Shown: positions 1 to 9,310 of the stretch, one piece after another
Numbering within the stretch: position 1 is the first letter of the stretch
Layout of the letters: each line of letters opens with the position of its first letter
Source: an uncultured Bryobacterales bacterium
GTDB taxonomy: Bacteria; Acidobacteriota; Terriglobia; Bryobacterales; UBA6623
Length of the DNA stretch: 64,000 nt
Direction of reading: 5' to 3'
NCBI GenBank assembly: GCA_951813065.1
Contig: CATOTH010000001.1
Span: 434,001 to 498,000, forward strand
Made by a program: the position numbers and the translations under genes
The notes under the pieces: generated by a model
The model's database searches: none
What the model was told of the DNA's origin: nothing
The model's input: only the letters and a program-made list of their open reading frames with translations

Positions 1-567
1 ATCTACGGACTGCTGATGTCCCCCATCGGTGCCATTGTCGTGACCGAGCACTGGGTATTCCCGCGCACGGGCCTGCGCAGATACTGGGCTACGAGCCACG
101 GCGGCAGCTTGAACTGGGCGGCCATGCTCGCCTGGGGATTGTCGGTAGCGTTCGCGGTCATTCTCGAGCAAAGCGGCATCCTGCATCTGTTCTTTCTCTT
201 CCTGCCCGTTTACGGATTCGCCATGGCCTCCTATTGGTGCCTGGCCAAGGCCATGGGGGCGAGCAAGCCCGATGATTTGGAGCAAGCGGTAGAGTCGGAG
301 GCCGCTCCACCTCCGGAACCCATGATTCCTCCGCAAGCGGCGCGAACTTCGCTGCCGACGATCCTCTCAGGCGCGATTGCCGCCGCGGCCCTGGCGTCGT
401 GCCTCTGGCTCGTTTATTGCCTCATCGACGCACCGGGCGACGGCTATCGGGATGCGCTGTCACAGTTTCAGTCCCAGCTGGCTATTCCCACCCTGGTTTA
501 CTTCGTCGCAGGGACTGTCTACTTCTCGCTGAGGGAACGCAGAAGAAATACCAGTCTGACCCGATAG
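1..567 (+). CDS. NCS1-like nucleobase/cation permease, C-terminal part (5' end outside window)
   Basis: The reading frame is open from base 1, so the gene starts upstream. The visible 188 residues are mostly hydrophobic, with about four membrane segments: one around the GAIVVTEHW stretch, then NWAAMLAWGLSVAFAV, LHLFFLFLPVYGFAMAS, and two after a proline-rich loop (about residues 115-140 and 155-175). The order Gly-Pro/Ile-Gly, then Trp, then an FFLFLP-type helix ending in a small-residue YWCLAKAMGA resembles the last helices of cytosine/purine/hydroxymethylpyrimidine permeases of the NCS1 family. That family link rests on partial sequence and is tentative. It lies 651 bp upstream of a molybdenum hydroxylase operon on the same strand, which would suit uptake of a heterocyclic substrate (inference). 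Confidence 0.55.
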   Translation: MYGLLMSPIGAIVVTEHWVFPRTGLRRYWATSHGGSLNWAAMLAWGLSVAFAVILEQSGILHLFFLFLPVYGFAMASYWCLAKAMGASKPDDLEQAVESEAAPPPEPMIPPQAARTSLPTILSGAIAAAALASCLWLVYCLIDAPGDGYRDALSQFQSQLAIPTLVYFVAGTVYFSLRERRRNTSLTR

Positions 568-1218
568 CGGGCGCCCTGGGGAAGGTCCAAGAACAGGGCC
601 TTGCGTGGAAATTCGCGAGTGCCACGCGGTGCCCGGGGCGCCAATCCGCGGATTCTGTGCGAAATGCCGACACCGCCAGCTTCCTGTCTGGAAGCGGCAG
701 GACCGCCAAGACGGCGCCAACTTGGAACAGCACGGTGCTGGCGATCCTGGATGTGGTGTCCGGACTGAACGGAAGCAGCCCACCGTCGTGGTTGTCGCGC
801 CACGAGCAATACATCAGCAAAGCATTTCGAATGGCCGCCTCGGTCCGCATCACGGCCCGTATCACGAAGTCCCACCATCATCCGATCCGAATACCGGAAT
901 GCTCGCGGTTCAACGTCTCCTGGCGGCAGCGACGCGCGCCGTACCGGCCGACAGCCAGAGCCAAGATCAGGTCTGACAGAACGAGGGCAACTCCCCAAAC
1001 CCAGTCATCGTTGAGCACCGACGGGAACTGCCGGCGGCTCCAATCGCCCGCGCTTGCTTTCGCCGACGTGCCGTCCCTGCCTGGACGCCTCTATTGATCG
1101 GGTCGGTTCACCGAAATGCCGCGGTTTTCCCACCTGACGCCATTGGTATACAATCTGCTTGGCATTTCCGGTTCGGCCCAGCAGCTGACCCGGTCAGTGC
1201 TGAAAGAGAGGTTGACCG
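568..1218. other. 651-bp intergenic region upstream of the cox-like operon
   Basis: No convincing gene. A minus-strand frame from about 1095 down to 482 is open except for one TGA near 877-879 and contains two hydrophobic stretches. It has no recognisable family and could be chance in GC-rich DNA or a decayed membrane-protein gene. Close to the operon, TGGTATACA at 1144-1152 resembles an extended -10 element (TGnTATAAT) about 65 bp before the coxS-like start; no good -35 is visible. Confidence 0.4.
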
Positions 1219-1698
1219 GTGAAGATACCCATCAGCGTCCAGATCAACGGACGCCAGTACGACAGAGAAGTGGAACCGCGACTGCTGCTGGTTCATTTCA
1301 TTCGCGACACCCTACGATTGACCGGAACGAAAGTGGGTTGCGACACAAGCCAGTGCGGTTCCTGCACTGTACTGCTGGACGGCGTTTCCGCCAAGTCGTG
1401 CACTTGCCTGGCGGTGCAGGCAGACGGCGCGTCGATCACCACCATCGAAGGGTTGGCGGGGACCGACGGGCTGCACCAGATTCAGGAGTCGTTCTGGAAT
1501 AAGCACGGGCTACAGTGCGGATTCTGCACGCCCGGCATGATCATGGCGTCCCAAGAATTGCTGCGGTGCAACTCGGATCCGAGTGACGAGGAGATTCGCC
1601 ACGGATTGGAAGGCAACCTCTGCCGCTGTACCGGCTACCAGAACATCGTGCGCGCCGTACGTGATGCGGCAGGGTCGATGGAAGGAGGTTCCCAATGA
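1219..1698 (+). CDS. coxS: Molybdenum hydroxylase small subunit, two [2Fe-2S] clusters (CoxS-type)
   Basis: Electron-transfer subunit of a xanthine dehydrogenase/CO dehydrogenase-type molybdenum hydroxylase. The 159 residues hold the whole domain pair. A plant-type ferredoxin domain has Cys41, Cys46, Cys49 and Cys61 (CDTSQCGSC...C), and the helical second cluster domain has Cys100, Cys103, Cys135 and Cys137 (CGFC, CRC). Length is normal for the family. The start is GTG at 1219, preceded by GAGAGG at 1206-1211 with 7-nt spacing. It overlaps the large-subunit gene by 4 nt (ATGA), a sign of translational coupling. It shuttles electrons between the molybdopterin site of the next gene product and the FAD subunit. 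The symbol marks subunit type, not proof of CO oxidation. Confidence 0.93.
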   Translation: MKIPISVQINGRQYDREVEPRLLLVHFIRDTLRLTGTKVGCDTSQCGSCTVLLDGVSAKSCTCLAVQADGASITTIEGLAGTDGLHQIQESFWNKHGLQCGFCTPGMIMASQELLRCNSDPSDEEIRHGLEGNLCRCTGYQNIVRAVRDAAGSMEGGSQ

Positions 1699-4052
1699 GC
1701 GCCTCGACATTTGGTTCCGGCATCCGCCGAAGGGAAGACCCGCGCCTGATCACGGGCAGCGCCACCTACACGGACGACATCAACCTGCACGGCACACTGC
1801 ACGCGGCGATGCTACGTAGTCCATACGCCCATGCCCGGATTGCGGGAATCGACACGTCTCAAGCATCGCAGGCTCCCGGCGTCGTGGCCGTATACACTGC
1901 TGCGGACACGGAGGGGGAACTGGCGCCAGCACCGTGCGCGTGGCTGTTGCCGAACTCCGAACTGAAGATCGCCGACTTCCACTGTCTGGCCAAGGAAACG
2001 GTGCGCTATGTCGGAGACATCGTGGCGGTGGTCGTCGCGGAGTCGCAATACCAGGCATGCGACGCGCTCGACCTGATCGAGGTCGATTACGAGCCTCTCG
2101 ACACGGTCGTCGAGCCTAAGCAGGCAGCCGCAACCAATGCCCCGCAGCTGCACGCAGGGATCGAAGGCAATCAAGCGTTCCACTGGACTGTCACCGGAGG
2201 CGGCGACATCGGAGAAGCGTTCGAGAAGGCGGATGTCGTCGTCAGCGAGACGATTGTCCAGCAGCGCCTGATCCCGAACGCGATGGAACCGCGCGCGGCC
2301 TTGGCGAGCTACAAGCCCGCCACAGGCGAGCTCACCTTGTGGAGCACGACCCAGAATCCGCACATCGTGCGATTCCTTTGCTCGCTGGTCACAAATGTCC
2401 CGGAGGATCGGTTGAGGGTTATCGCCCCGGAGGTGGGAGGCGGATTCGGCAGCAAGATCGCAGTCTACCCGGCCGACTTCATCACGGTCTTCTGCTCCAA
2501 GCGTCTCGGTGTCCCGGTGAAGTGGGTCGAATCGCGCACGGAGAATTACCAAGCCACAACCCACGGAAGGGACCACATCCAAGAGATCGAGCTCGCCGCG
2601 ACAGCTGACGGCAAGATCACCGGAATTCGAGCTACCGTCTGGGCCGGGATGGGCGCCTACCTTTCCACGGCGGCCCCGGGCATCCCGACGATCTTGCACG
2701 GACTGATGCTGTCGGGTGTGTACGACATCCCCGCGATTCATGAAGACGTGTACGGAATCTATACCAACACGACTCCAGTCGAGGCCTATCGCGGAGCCGG
2801 ACGGCCCGAGGCAACTTTCATGCTCGAACGCCTCGTGGACCTGCTCGCAGCCAAGATCGGGGCCGACCCGGCCGAGATCCGCAGGAGGAACTTCATCCCG
2901 AAGTTCGACGACGGCCACGATGTTGTCACCGGCCTGACATACGACAGCGGCGACTACGCCGGCGCGCTCGGCAAGCTGCTGGACGAGGCAGGCTACGCCC
3001 AGTTGCGAGCGGACCAGGCCGCGGCACGCGAGAACGGTCGATACATCGGCCTGGGGCTTTCGACCTATGTCGAGATCTGCGGCCTGGGACCGTCCCAGGT
3101 CGCCGGCGCGATCGGTTTCCAAGGGGGGCTATGGGAAAGCGCGATCCTGCGCTTCCACCCCAGTGGAAAGGTTCACGTGATGATCGGGGCCTCGCCCCAC
3201 GGTCAGGGCGAGGAGACCACGTTCGCCCAGATTGTCGCGGGGGAGCTTGGCGTGTCCCCGGACGACGTCAAGGTCATCCACGGGGACACGGACAACACTC
3301 CGATGGGCTGGGGCACCTATGGAAGCCGGACAACAGCGGTCGGCGGGGCGGCCCTTGCGCTCGCAGCCCGCAAGATCAGGGAAAAGGCGAAGATCATTGC
3401 CGCTCACTTGCTGGAGGCAGCCGTCGAGGACATGGACTACGAGGACGGCAAGTTCTTTGTCAAGGGATCGCCCGACTCGAGCAAGACCATCCAAGACATC
3501 GCGCTCATGGCAAACGTCGCCTGGAACATGCCGGAAGGAGTCGAAGCAGGACTGGAAGCGACTTCGTTCTATGACCCGCCAAACTTCGTGTTCCCCTACG
3601 GTGCGCACCTCGCGGTAGTGGAGATCGATCCGGAAACGGGGCATGTCGAACTGAAGCGGTATGTGGCCGTGGATGACTGCGGCCCCCAGATCAATCCTGT
3701 CATCGTCGAAGGTCAGGTCCACGGCGGTATCGTCCAAGGCATCGGGCAAGCCCTGTGGGAGGAGGCCGTCTACGACGAAGGAGGCCAGCTGCTAACCGGC
3801 TCCATGCTCGACTACGCGATTCCTCGCGCCGACCGCCTTCCGGACATCGAAGTCCACTCAACCGTCACTCCGTCGCCGCACCATCCGCTGGGCGTGAAGG
3901 GCATCGGCGAGGCTGGCACAATCGCTTCTACGGCCGCAGTCTACAACGCAGTCATTGACGCTCTCCAGCCGCTCGGCGTGGAGGGCGTGAGAATGCCACT
4001 GACGCCCGAGCGCGTGTGGCGGTCCATCCAGGACGTACAGGAGAGGAACTGA
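1695..4052 (+). CDS. coxL: Molybdenum hydroxylase large subunit, form II CoxL-like
   Basis: Molybdopterin-cytosine-dinucleotide-binding catalytic subunit, 785 residues. The N-terminus ([15 protein letters not shown]) and the whole length match the aerobic CO dehydrogenase/xanthine dehydrogenase large-subunit family. The active-site loop at residues 364-370 reads AYRGAGR, the form II signature; form I CO dehydrogenases carry AYxCSFR with the copper-binding Cys, which is absent here. The conserved catalytic glutamate is present in the GIGEAG motif (Glu739). Glycine-rich cofactor loops GGGFGSK and GQGEET are also seen. The ATG is preceded by GGAGG. It sits between the small and medium subunit genes. 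The true substrate is unknown; a heterocycle or aldehyde is more likely than CO (inference from the signature and the permease upstream). Confidence 0.92.
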   Translation: MSASTFGSGIRRREDPRLITGSATYTDDINLHGTLHAAMLRSPYAHARIAGIDTSQASQAPGVVAVYTAADTEGELAPAPCAWLLPNSELKIADFHCLAKETVRYVGDIVAVVVAESQYQACDALDLIEVDYEPLDTVVEPKQAAATNAPQLHAGIEGNQAFHWTVTGGGDIGEAFEKADVVVSETIVQQRLIPNAMEPRAALASYKPATGELTLWSTTQNPHIVRFLCSLVTNVPEDRLRVIAPEVGGGFGSKIAVYPADFITVFCSKRLGVPVKWVESRTENYQATTHGRDHIQEIELAATADGKITGIRATVWAGMGAYLSTAAPGIPTILHGLMLSGVYDIPAIHEDVYGIYTNTTPVEAYRGAGRPEATFMLERLVDLLAAKIGADPAEIRRRNFIPKFDDGHDVVTGLTYDSGDYAGALGKLLDEAGYAQLRADQAAARENGRYIGLGLSTYVEICGLGPSQVAGAIGFQGGLWESAILRFHPSGKVHVMIGASPHGQGEETTFAQIVAGELGVSPDDVKVIHGDTDNTPMGWGTYGSRTTAVGGAALALAARKIREKAKIIAAHLLEAAVEDMDYEDGKFFVKGSPDSSKTIQDIALMANVAWNMPEGVEAGLEATSFYDPPNFVFPYGAHLAVVEIDPETGHVELKRYVAVDDCGPQINPVIVEGQVHGGIVQGIGQALWEEAVYDEGGQLLTGSMLDYAIPRADRLPDIEVHSTVTPSPHHPLGVKGIGEAGTIASTAAVYNAVIDALQPLGVEGVRMPLTPERVWRSIQDVQERN

Positions 4053-4055
4053 GCC

Positions 4056-4925
4056 ATGTACGCACCCGAATTCCAGTACTATCGCGCGGCATCCGTGGCC
4101 GAGGCTGCGGAACTCCTGAGCAAGAATCCTGACGCCAAGATACTCGCGGGCGGACATAGCCTCATTCCAGTGCTCAAACTGCGGCTCGCGGCACCGTCGG
4201 CGCTGATCGACATCGGCCGAATCGAGGTGTTGCGCGGGATCGAATGCAGCTCCGGAACCATCCGCATCGGAGCATTGACGACGCACGCCGAACTGGCCGC
4301 TTCGGCCGAACTGAGAGCCAGAGCCCAAGCGCTCGCGGAAGCAGCCGGAATGATTGGCGACCCGGCAGTCCGCAATCGCGGCACGATAGGGGGCAACGTC
4401 GCCCACGCAGATCCGGCATCCGACCTGCCCCAGGTACTCTCTTGCCTGGGCGCCGAATTCCTAATCACCGGTCCCCAAGGAGAGCGGAGGCTTGGGGCAT
4501 CGGAGTTCTTCGAGGGTCTGATGTCGACGGCGTTGGGCGAGGATGAGATCCTGACCGCCATCGAACTGCCGGAAGCGGGCGCGGGCGAGGGCTCAGCCTA
4601 TGCCAAGTTCGCCCACCCTGCCTCGCGGTACGCCGTCATAGGAGCAGCGGCCAAGGTGGCTGCCAACAACGGGACCTGCACCGCAGCAAGCGTTGTGCTG
4701 GGCGGCCTTTGTCCCGCGCCGGTACGCGCAGAAGCTGTCGAACGGGCACTGGTCGGACGGTCCTTGACCGACGAAGCAATCGGCAGCGCCTCCCGAGCTA
4801 CGGCAGAATCCCTGGACGACGACGAAGTGCTAGGTGACGTATATGCTTCGGCGGGGTATCGCAAAGCGGTTGCGCCCGTCTGGGTCCGGCGCGCTGTGAC
4901 CGCGGCCGCCTCACGGAGCGGCTAG
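4056..4925 (+). CDS. coxM: Molybdenum hydroxylase medium subunit, FAD-binding (CoxM-type)
   Basis: FAD subunit that passes electrons from the iron-sulfur clusters to the final acceptor. The 289 residues carry both flavin-binding motifs of the family: AGGHS at 31-35, followed by LIPVLKLR, and TIGGN at 110-114, followed by VAHADPASDLP. The C-terminal half is the CO-dehydrogenase flavoprotein C-terminal domain. It starts 3 bp after the large-subunit stop, so the three subunits form one transcription unit in S-L-M order. The commonest published cox order is M-S-L, so this is a variant order, frequent among form II-type operons. Confidence 0.92.
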   Translation: MYAPEFQYYRAASVAEAAELLSKNPDAKILAGGHSLIPVLKLRLAAPSALIDIGRIEVLRGIECSSGTIRIGALTTHAELAASAELRARAQALAEAAGMIGDPAVRNRGTIGGNVAHADPASDLPQVLSCLGAEFLITGPQGERRLGASEFFEGLMSTALGEDEILTAIELPEAGAGEGSAYAKFAHPASRYAVIGAAAKVAANNGTCTAASVVLGGLCPAPVRAEAVERALVGRSLTDEAIGSASRATAESLDDDEVLGDVYASAGYRKAVAPVWVRRAVTAAASRSG

Positions 4926-4941
4926 ACAGCGAACCGCGTCC

Positions 4942-5910
4942 ATGAGCGATTCCAAGCCGATTCCCGGCTCCATCGACGAACTGGAGTCGTTACTGGCACG
5001 AGAGGACTATGTGTCCGGTCGCGCCCTGTCGACGGCTTTGTACCTGGCGCTGCGGCTTGGACGGCCCATCCTGCTGGAAGGCGAGGCCGGCGTTGGCAAG
5101 ACAGAGGTGGCCAAGGCTCTTGCCGGATGCCTCGACCGGGACCTGATTCGACTGCAGTGCTATGAAGGGCTGGACATCCATCAAGCAGTGTACGAGTGGA
5201 ATTATGCCCGGCAGGTCCTGGAAATCCACTTGATGCGCGACGGTGGCAATCTGGACCGGACGGCTGCCGCCAAGGAACTCTTCAGGAGGGAGTTCCTCAT
5301 TGAGCGGCCACTGCTGCGTGCACTCGAGCATGACGGGCCAGCCCCTGTGCTGCTGATCGACGAACTTGATCGAGCCGACGAGGAATTCGAAGGGTATTTA
5401 CTCGAGATGCTCTCGGATTTCCAGGTGACGATTCCGGAACTCGGGACGGTCCGCGCACCGCGTCCTCCGATCATCCTCATCACGTCGAACCGAACGCGAG
5501 AGCTTCACGACGCTCTCAAGCGACGGTGCGTATACTGCTGGATCGACTATCCTGATTTCGAGAAAGAGCTCCGGATTGTCGAAACCAAGGTCCCGGGAGC
5601 AGGCCGAGCTCTCAGCGAGCAGGCCACCGCATTCGTCCAGGAACTGAGGCAGGCGGACCTGTACAAGAAGGCGGGCGTTTCGGAAACTCTGGACTGGGTC
5701 ACAGCCCTCGTGGCACTCAACGACAACCGCGTCACCCCGGAACGAATCGATCAGACGCTAGGGCTCCTTCTGAAGAACCAGGAAGATATCCACACCGTCC
5801 GCGGGGATCCAGTAAGGGCGATGCTGGACCGGGCCCAAAATCGGGGCGTTCGGACCAGCTACGCGGGTCAAGAGCCTGCCAACAAATGGGCCACCTCCTC
5901 GAAAACCTGA
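4942..5910 (+). CDS. coxD: MoxR/CoxD-type AAA+ ATPase
   Basis: AAA+ ATPase of the MoxR group, 322 residues. Walker A GEAGVGKTE lies at 47-55 and Walker B VLLIDELD at 136-143; sensor-like TSNRTRELHDALKRRC follows. In the CO dehydrogenase system of Afipia (Oligotropha) carboxidovorans the homologue CoxD is needed for maturation of the metal centre and works with the VWA protein CoxE. Its position right behind the three subunits and its 25-bp overlap with the next gene, which encodes a VWA protein, support the same chaperone-like pairing. Whether it inserts sulfur or otherwise remodels a form II enzyme is not shown by sequence. Confidence 0.85.
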   Translation: MSDSKPIPGSIDELESLLAREDYVSGRALSTALYLALRLGRPILLEGEAGVGKTEVAKALAGCLDRDLIRLQCYEGLDIHQAVYEWNYARQVLEIHLMRDGGNLDRTAAAKELFRREFLIERPLLRALEHDGPAPVLLIDELDRADEEFEGYLLEMLSDFQVTIPELGTVRAPRPPIILITSNRTRELHDALKRRCVYCWIDYPDFEKELRIVETKVPGAGRALSEQATAFVQELRQADLYKKAGVSETLDWVTALVALNDNRVTPERIDQTLGLLLKNQEDIHTVRGDPVRAMLDRAQNRGVRTSYAGQEPANKWATSSKT

Positions 5911-7028
5911 CGGCGTTCGCCCGGTTTCTCCGGTCGCTCGGACTGGCAGTGCCAGCCGGCAGCACAATCGAAGCCGCACGGGCGGCCCAGTGCATCAACA
6001 TCGGGAAAAAGGACGATTTCCGGCTCGCGCTGCGGGCGATGCTCGTAAGCCGGGCGGAAGACTTGCAAGTATTCGACCAGGCCTTCCAGGCGTTCTGGAA
6101 GGAACCGTCCGGAACGAGCACAAAGCTGGACTTGCGGCCGCTCGGAAGCGAGCGGCGCTTCGGCGAGCCGATCGTCGAAATGGAGTCGCTGGCCGGAGAC
6201 ACCGGCTCCGTCGTGCCCGATCAGGGCGCAAGAGTCGAGCGTGTCGAAATCGCAACCTACAGCCAACGAGAGGTCCTGCGCCAAAAGGACTTCAAGAGCT
6301 TCACCGCGGAAGAGACGGCCCAAGCCATCCGCCTCCTCCGCGAAATGCGGTGGCGTCCGGAACCAAGAAGGACAAAGCGCTGGGTAGCGGGCCGGGGTAC
6401 ATCCGCCGATCTCCGCAAGCTGCTCGCCAAGTTCGCATGGCGGGAAGCCGACCCGACACCACTGCCAATGCGGTTGCGAAAGACGGCTCCGCGTCACCTG
6501 GTTCTGCTTTGCGACATCAGCGGTTCGATGGAGCGATACACCCGGATGATGCTATGGTTCGCCTGCTGTCTGGCCGGCAACCTCCGGAGCGTCGAATCGT
6601 TCGTCTTCGCGACACGCCTCACCCGAATCACAAAGAAGCTGCGCGGACAACGCGGAAGCAACCCCTTGCGAGAAATCGGCCGGCTCGTGCCCGACTGGTC
6701 CGGTGGCACGTGCATCGGAGATGCCGTGCGCGTCTTCAACACCCAGTGGGCGCGGCGGATTCGCCGGAACGGAGCGGTCGTCCTGCTGGTGTCTGATGGC
6801 TGGGACCGCGGGGATCCTGAGTCGCTACGACGGGAGGTCGCACGATTACAGCGGTCATGCCACCGGTTGATTTGGCTCAGCCCATTGCTGGGCGACCCGC
6901 GCTACGAGCCACTGACGAGAGGGCTGCAGGCTGCCCTGCCCCACGTTGACAACTTCCTGCCGGTTCACAATCTGGCAAGCCTCGACCGGCTCGCGGTGCA
7001 CCTGAACACCCTGCCGCAAGGAGCTTAG
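5886..7028 (+). CDS. coxE: CoxE-type VWA-domain protein
   Basis: 380-residue partner of the upstream AAA ATPase. The C-terminal half is a von Willebrand factor A domain with the MIDAS motif DxSxS at residues 210-214 (CDISGS), a later Thr in the GGTCIGD stretch, and LLVSDGWDRG near the end of the domain. The N-terminal half (about 1-190) is the charged helical part typical of CoxE/DUF58-like VWA proteins. The ATG at 5886 lies inside the end of coxD, so translation is probably coupled. An insertion sequence begins 78 bp after its stop and separates it from the coxG-like gene. Confidence 0.85.
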   Translation: MGHLLENLTAFARFLRSLGLAVPAGSTIEAARAAQCINIGKKDDFRLALRAMLVSRAEDLQVFDQAFQAFWKEPSGTSTKLDLRPLGSERRFGEPIVEMESLAGDTGSVVPDQGARVERVEIATYSQREVLRQKDFKSFTAEETAQAIRLLREMRWRPEPRRTKRWVAGRGTSADLRKLLAKFAWREADPTPLPMRLRKTAPRHLVLLCDISGSMERYTRMMLWFACCLAGNLRSVESFVFATRLTRITKKLRGQRGSNPLREIGRLVPDWSGGTCIGDAVRVFNTQWARRIRRNGAVVLLVSDGWDRGDPESLRREVARLQRSCHRLIWLSPLLGDPRYEPLTRGLQAALPHVDNFLPVHNLASLDRLAVHLNTLPQGA

Positions 7029-7106
7029 ACCCGCTAGACTCGCAGCGCGAAGATTGGAACCTCGCGGCGACGGAAACCCACGCGGCAGGGCATTCGGATA
7101 GGCTAG

Positions 7107-7137
7107 CCCTGATTCCCAACGGTCAGGAAAAATGTGA
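7107..7137 (+). repeat. Left terminal inverted repeat of the insertion sequence
   Basis: Bipartite: 14-bp tip CCCTGATTCCCAAC, an unconserved 11-nt spacer, then ATGTGA. It pairs with 9311-9341 with the same spacing. It lies 12 bp beyond the transposase stop codon. Confidence 0.8.
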
Positions 7138-7148
7138 CGATTCTGCCC

Positions 7149-8909
7149 TTAGAAGAAGCGTAGCCGGAGGGTGCGGTTGTCGAGCCAGGGGAGGGGCTCG
7201 CGCAGGTCCGCGTATCCGGCGGCCAGTAGCAGCGGGTTGTTGGCCCGCCGTCCGAGGCTGACGACAATCTCGGTGGCGGTGATCTCAATGTGGCCCGTGG
7301 CGCGCACCAGCTTGTCGAAAATGGTGCGGGCCTTGGCGGTGGCGAAGCCTTCGCCGACCCGCAGCCCGAGCAGGCGGTACAGCGAGCTGGCCATCAGGGT
7401 GAGCTGGACGTCGAAGTCGACCCTCAGCGGCACGGCGGCCGAGAGGGCGTCCATGTGGAAGAAGTCGATCGCATCGGCGATGGTGTTCTCGATCACCATG
7501 CGGCGGGCATAGCGGTCGATCAGGGGGGCGACCGGGCAGTCCATCTGGTTGGTCAGCAGCAGGGTGGGCTTCTCGTGGCCGAGGTCGGTGACGGCGATCT
7601 GGCGGATCGGTTGGGGGTAGCCGCGGAGCCGGACCGTGCTGTTGAGGATGCGCGGGGTACGGTAGATGCGGCCGACATTGGAAAGCGTCACCTGGCGCCA
7701 TTGGGAGGCCGGGGCGGCCAGCAGCTCGTTGACCAGCTTGGGGCTGCGGCGGCGCAGGGTGAGGAAGTCGATGCCGAGTTGGTCGAGCCGGGCGAGGTAG
7801 GCGTAGGTGGTCAGGCGGGAGTCGAAGACGAGTTCGGCCGGGTACTGGCCGGTGCGGTCCTTCCAGGCTTCGGCGAAGCGCAGGATGGCGGCGTTCTGGT
7901 CGGCCTTGCGCAGGCTGGCATCGGCCCAGGCGAACAGGCGCGAGTCGGCGTCGCGGGCGAGGAAGGCGAGGATGCCTTTCTGGCGGCGGCTGCGCTTGGA
8001 GACGTAGTGGCGCTCGATGAGCGCGTCGTGCCCGTGGAAGGGAATGGTGTGGAAGTCGAGGTCGAAGGATTGGCCGAGGCCGAGCGGGGGCTCGAGGGTG
8101 CGGATGGCGTGGTGGAAGGCATCCATCAGGGCGGGGCCGTGGCGCGGATCAGTGCGGCAGGAGTATTCGGTCAGGGAGGAGCGCTTGGGGACGGCGTTGA
8201 GGCCGGCGAAGAGGGCGAGGCCCTGATCGAGGGTCTCGGGCATGACGCGGGAGGGGCGGCCGATACCCCACAGCTTGAGGGCGAGCAGGGAGCGGACGGC
8301 GCAGCCGGCCGGGAGCATGGAGCTGGAGGGCAGGTGGTGGCGCGCGAGCAGGGAGTCGAGGCCGAGGCGGGCCAGGTCGGCAGCGAACAGGAAGAGGCCC
8401 CCGAAGTCGGTGCGGAAGCGGCGGGGAGCGAGGTCGAGGAGGCGACGGTCGGCGACGGGCGCGGGGGTGGGGAGGGCGCGTTGGGCGAGTTGGTCAGCGG
8501 TGCGGCGCCAGAGCTTGGGCACCCCGTGCCGGTGGAGCACGCGGGAGACAGTGGTAGCGCTGACGGGGAGCTGTTCGTGGGCGCTGAGGTGCTGGGCGAT
8601 TTCGGCGGCGGAGAGGTCGCGTTCCGAGCGCAGGGCGAGGATGCGCTGGTCGCGGTCGGGGCCGGGCGGAGGCTTGCGACGGCCGCGCGGGTCGGGCAGG
8701 AAGAAGGGCTGGTCGGGGTGCTGGAGGAAGGCGGAGCGGAGGTTGCGCAGGGAGCCCGGGGCGTAGCCGAAGCGGCGGGCGGCCTCGGGGAGGGGGGTGC
8801 GCTCGACGAAGAGGCAGCGCAAGGCTTCGTAGCGGCGGTGGGTGGGATTGGAGGGGACGAGGAAGTGCTGAGCGGGGTCCTGCATGTCTAACTGCATGTT
8901 AGCATGCAA
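7149..8909 (-). CDS. DDE transposase (IS4/IS1380-like superfamily)
   Basis: 586 residues counted from a TTG at 8909; in-frame ATGs at 8897 and 8885 are alternative starts. Residues about 25-130 look like two helix-turn-helix DNA-binding units (AARRFGYAPGSLRNLRSA; SAAEIAQHLS...SATTVSRVLHRHGV). The catalytic core shows a plausible triad: Asp285 (LDFHTIP), Asp363 (VFDSRLTTYAYL) and Glu474 (YARRMVIENTIADAIDFF). The last resembles the Y-x2-R-x3-E part of the IS4 signature, but the following Lys position is Ile. The frame is intact over its full length, so the element may be active. I cannot assign the exact IS family. It is transcribed against the surrounding operon. Confidence 0.88.
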   Translation of the reverse strand: MHANMQLDMQDPAQHFLVPSNPTHRRYEALRCLFVERTPLPEAARRFGYAPGSLRNLRSAFLQHPDQPFFLPDPRGRRKPPPGPDRDQRILALRSERDLSAAEIAQHLSAHEQLPVSATTVSRVLHRHGVPKLWRRTADQLAQRALPTPAPVADRRLLDLAPRRFRTDFGGLFLFAADLARLGLDSLLARHHLPSSSMLPAGCAVRSLLALKLWGIGRPSRVMPETLDQGLALFAGLNAVPKRSSLTEYSCRTDPRHGPALMDAFHHAIRTLEPPLGLGQSFDLDFHTIPFHGHDALIERHYVSKRSRRQKGILAFLARDADSRLFAWADASLRKADQNAAILRFAEAWKDRTGQYPAELVFDSRLTTYAYLARLDQLGIDFLTLRRRSPKLVNELLAAPASQWRQVTLSNVGRIYRTPRILNSTVRLRGYPQPIRQIAVTDLGHEKPTLLLTNQMDCPVAPLIDRYARRMVIENTIADAIDFFHMDALSAAVPLRVDFDVQLTLMASSLYRLLGLRVGEGFATAKARTIFDKLVRATGHIEITATEIVVSLGRRANNPLLLAAGYADLREPLPWLDNRTLRLRFF

Positions 8910-8926
8910 TGACCACTATATGTCAA
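8881..8926 (-). promoter_or_regulatory. Candidate transposase promoter and palindromic operator
   Basis: On the minus strand a perfect -35 hexamer TTGACA (plus 8921-8926) is followed after 19 nt by TGCTAACAT, a weak extended -10. Over the same stretch lie nested palindromes: CTAAC-TGCAT-GTTAG (8888-8902) and GCATG-TTAG-CATGC (8895-8907 region), plus a direct repeat TGCATGT at 8881 and 8893. If this promoter is used, transcription starts inside the longest frame and the ATG at 8885, or a later codon, would be the real start. The palindromes would suit self-repression (inference). Confidence 0.4.
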
Positions 8927-9310
8927 CATGTCATGGAGGGGGGCATGAAGGGGCTGCGTGGAAGGTTCAGCCAGCGGGAGGGGGCAGGTGTGGTGGCGCA
9001 TCAGGCAGCCCGCGGGGAGTGAGCGGACACAAGTCGGCGTCTGAGCTATAAAGTATTGATATACAGATGGATATGCTCATGGAATGGGATTTGTAAAGCA
9101 CAGGGTCAGTGCCCGGAAAGTGGGTTGCGAGGTCTTCGCCGACGCAGTCCTCGGCATGGATTCGGAGGCGTCCAGAGTTCGTCAAGCGAACTGGGGGATT
9201 TCACACATAAAATATTGGTAGTGACATGCAAATTTGCACAAATAGATTCAGATTCTGATTGGTAAGTGCCTATTGCACATTGCCTTCAGCCCCAACAAGC
9301 CGCTCAAGTC
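8910..9310. other. AT-rich non-coding end of the insertion sequence
   Basis: About 400 bp between the transposase start and the right inverted repeat with no convincing reading frame on either strand. The part from about 9045 to 9270 is clearly richer in A+T than the genome around it. It includes a perfect 12-bp palindrome TGCAAATTTGCA (9227-9238). The function is unknown; it could hold transposase-binding sites or an outward promoter. Confidence 0.5.

Noticed and set aside
1812-3122. Minus-strand 436-codon frame
   Set aside because: Antisense to the molybdenum hydroxylase large subunit, with no recognisable motif.
1695-4052. True (form I) CO dehydrogenase
   Set aside because: The loop reads AYRGAGR, with no copper-binding Cys.
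7290-8891. Plus-strand 533-codon open frame opposite the transposase
   Set aside because: Its product is almost only Gly, Glu, Ala and Val, the mirror of a GC-rich gene on the other strand; the transposase frame has clear domains.
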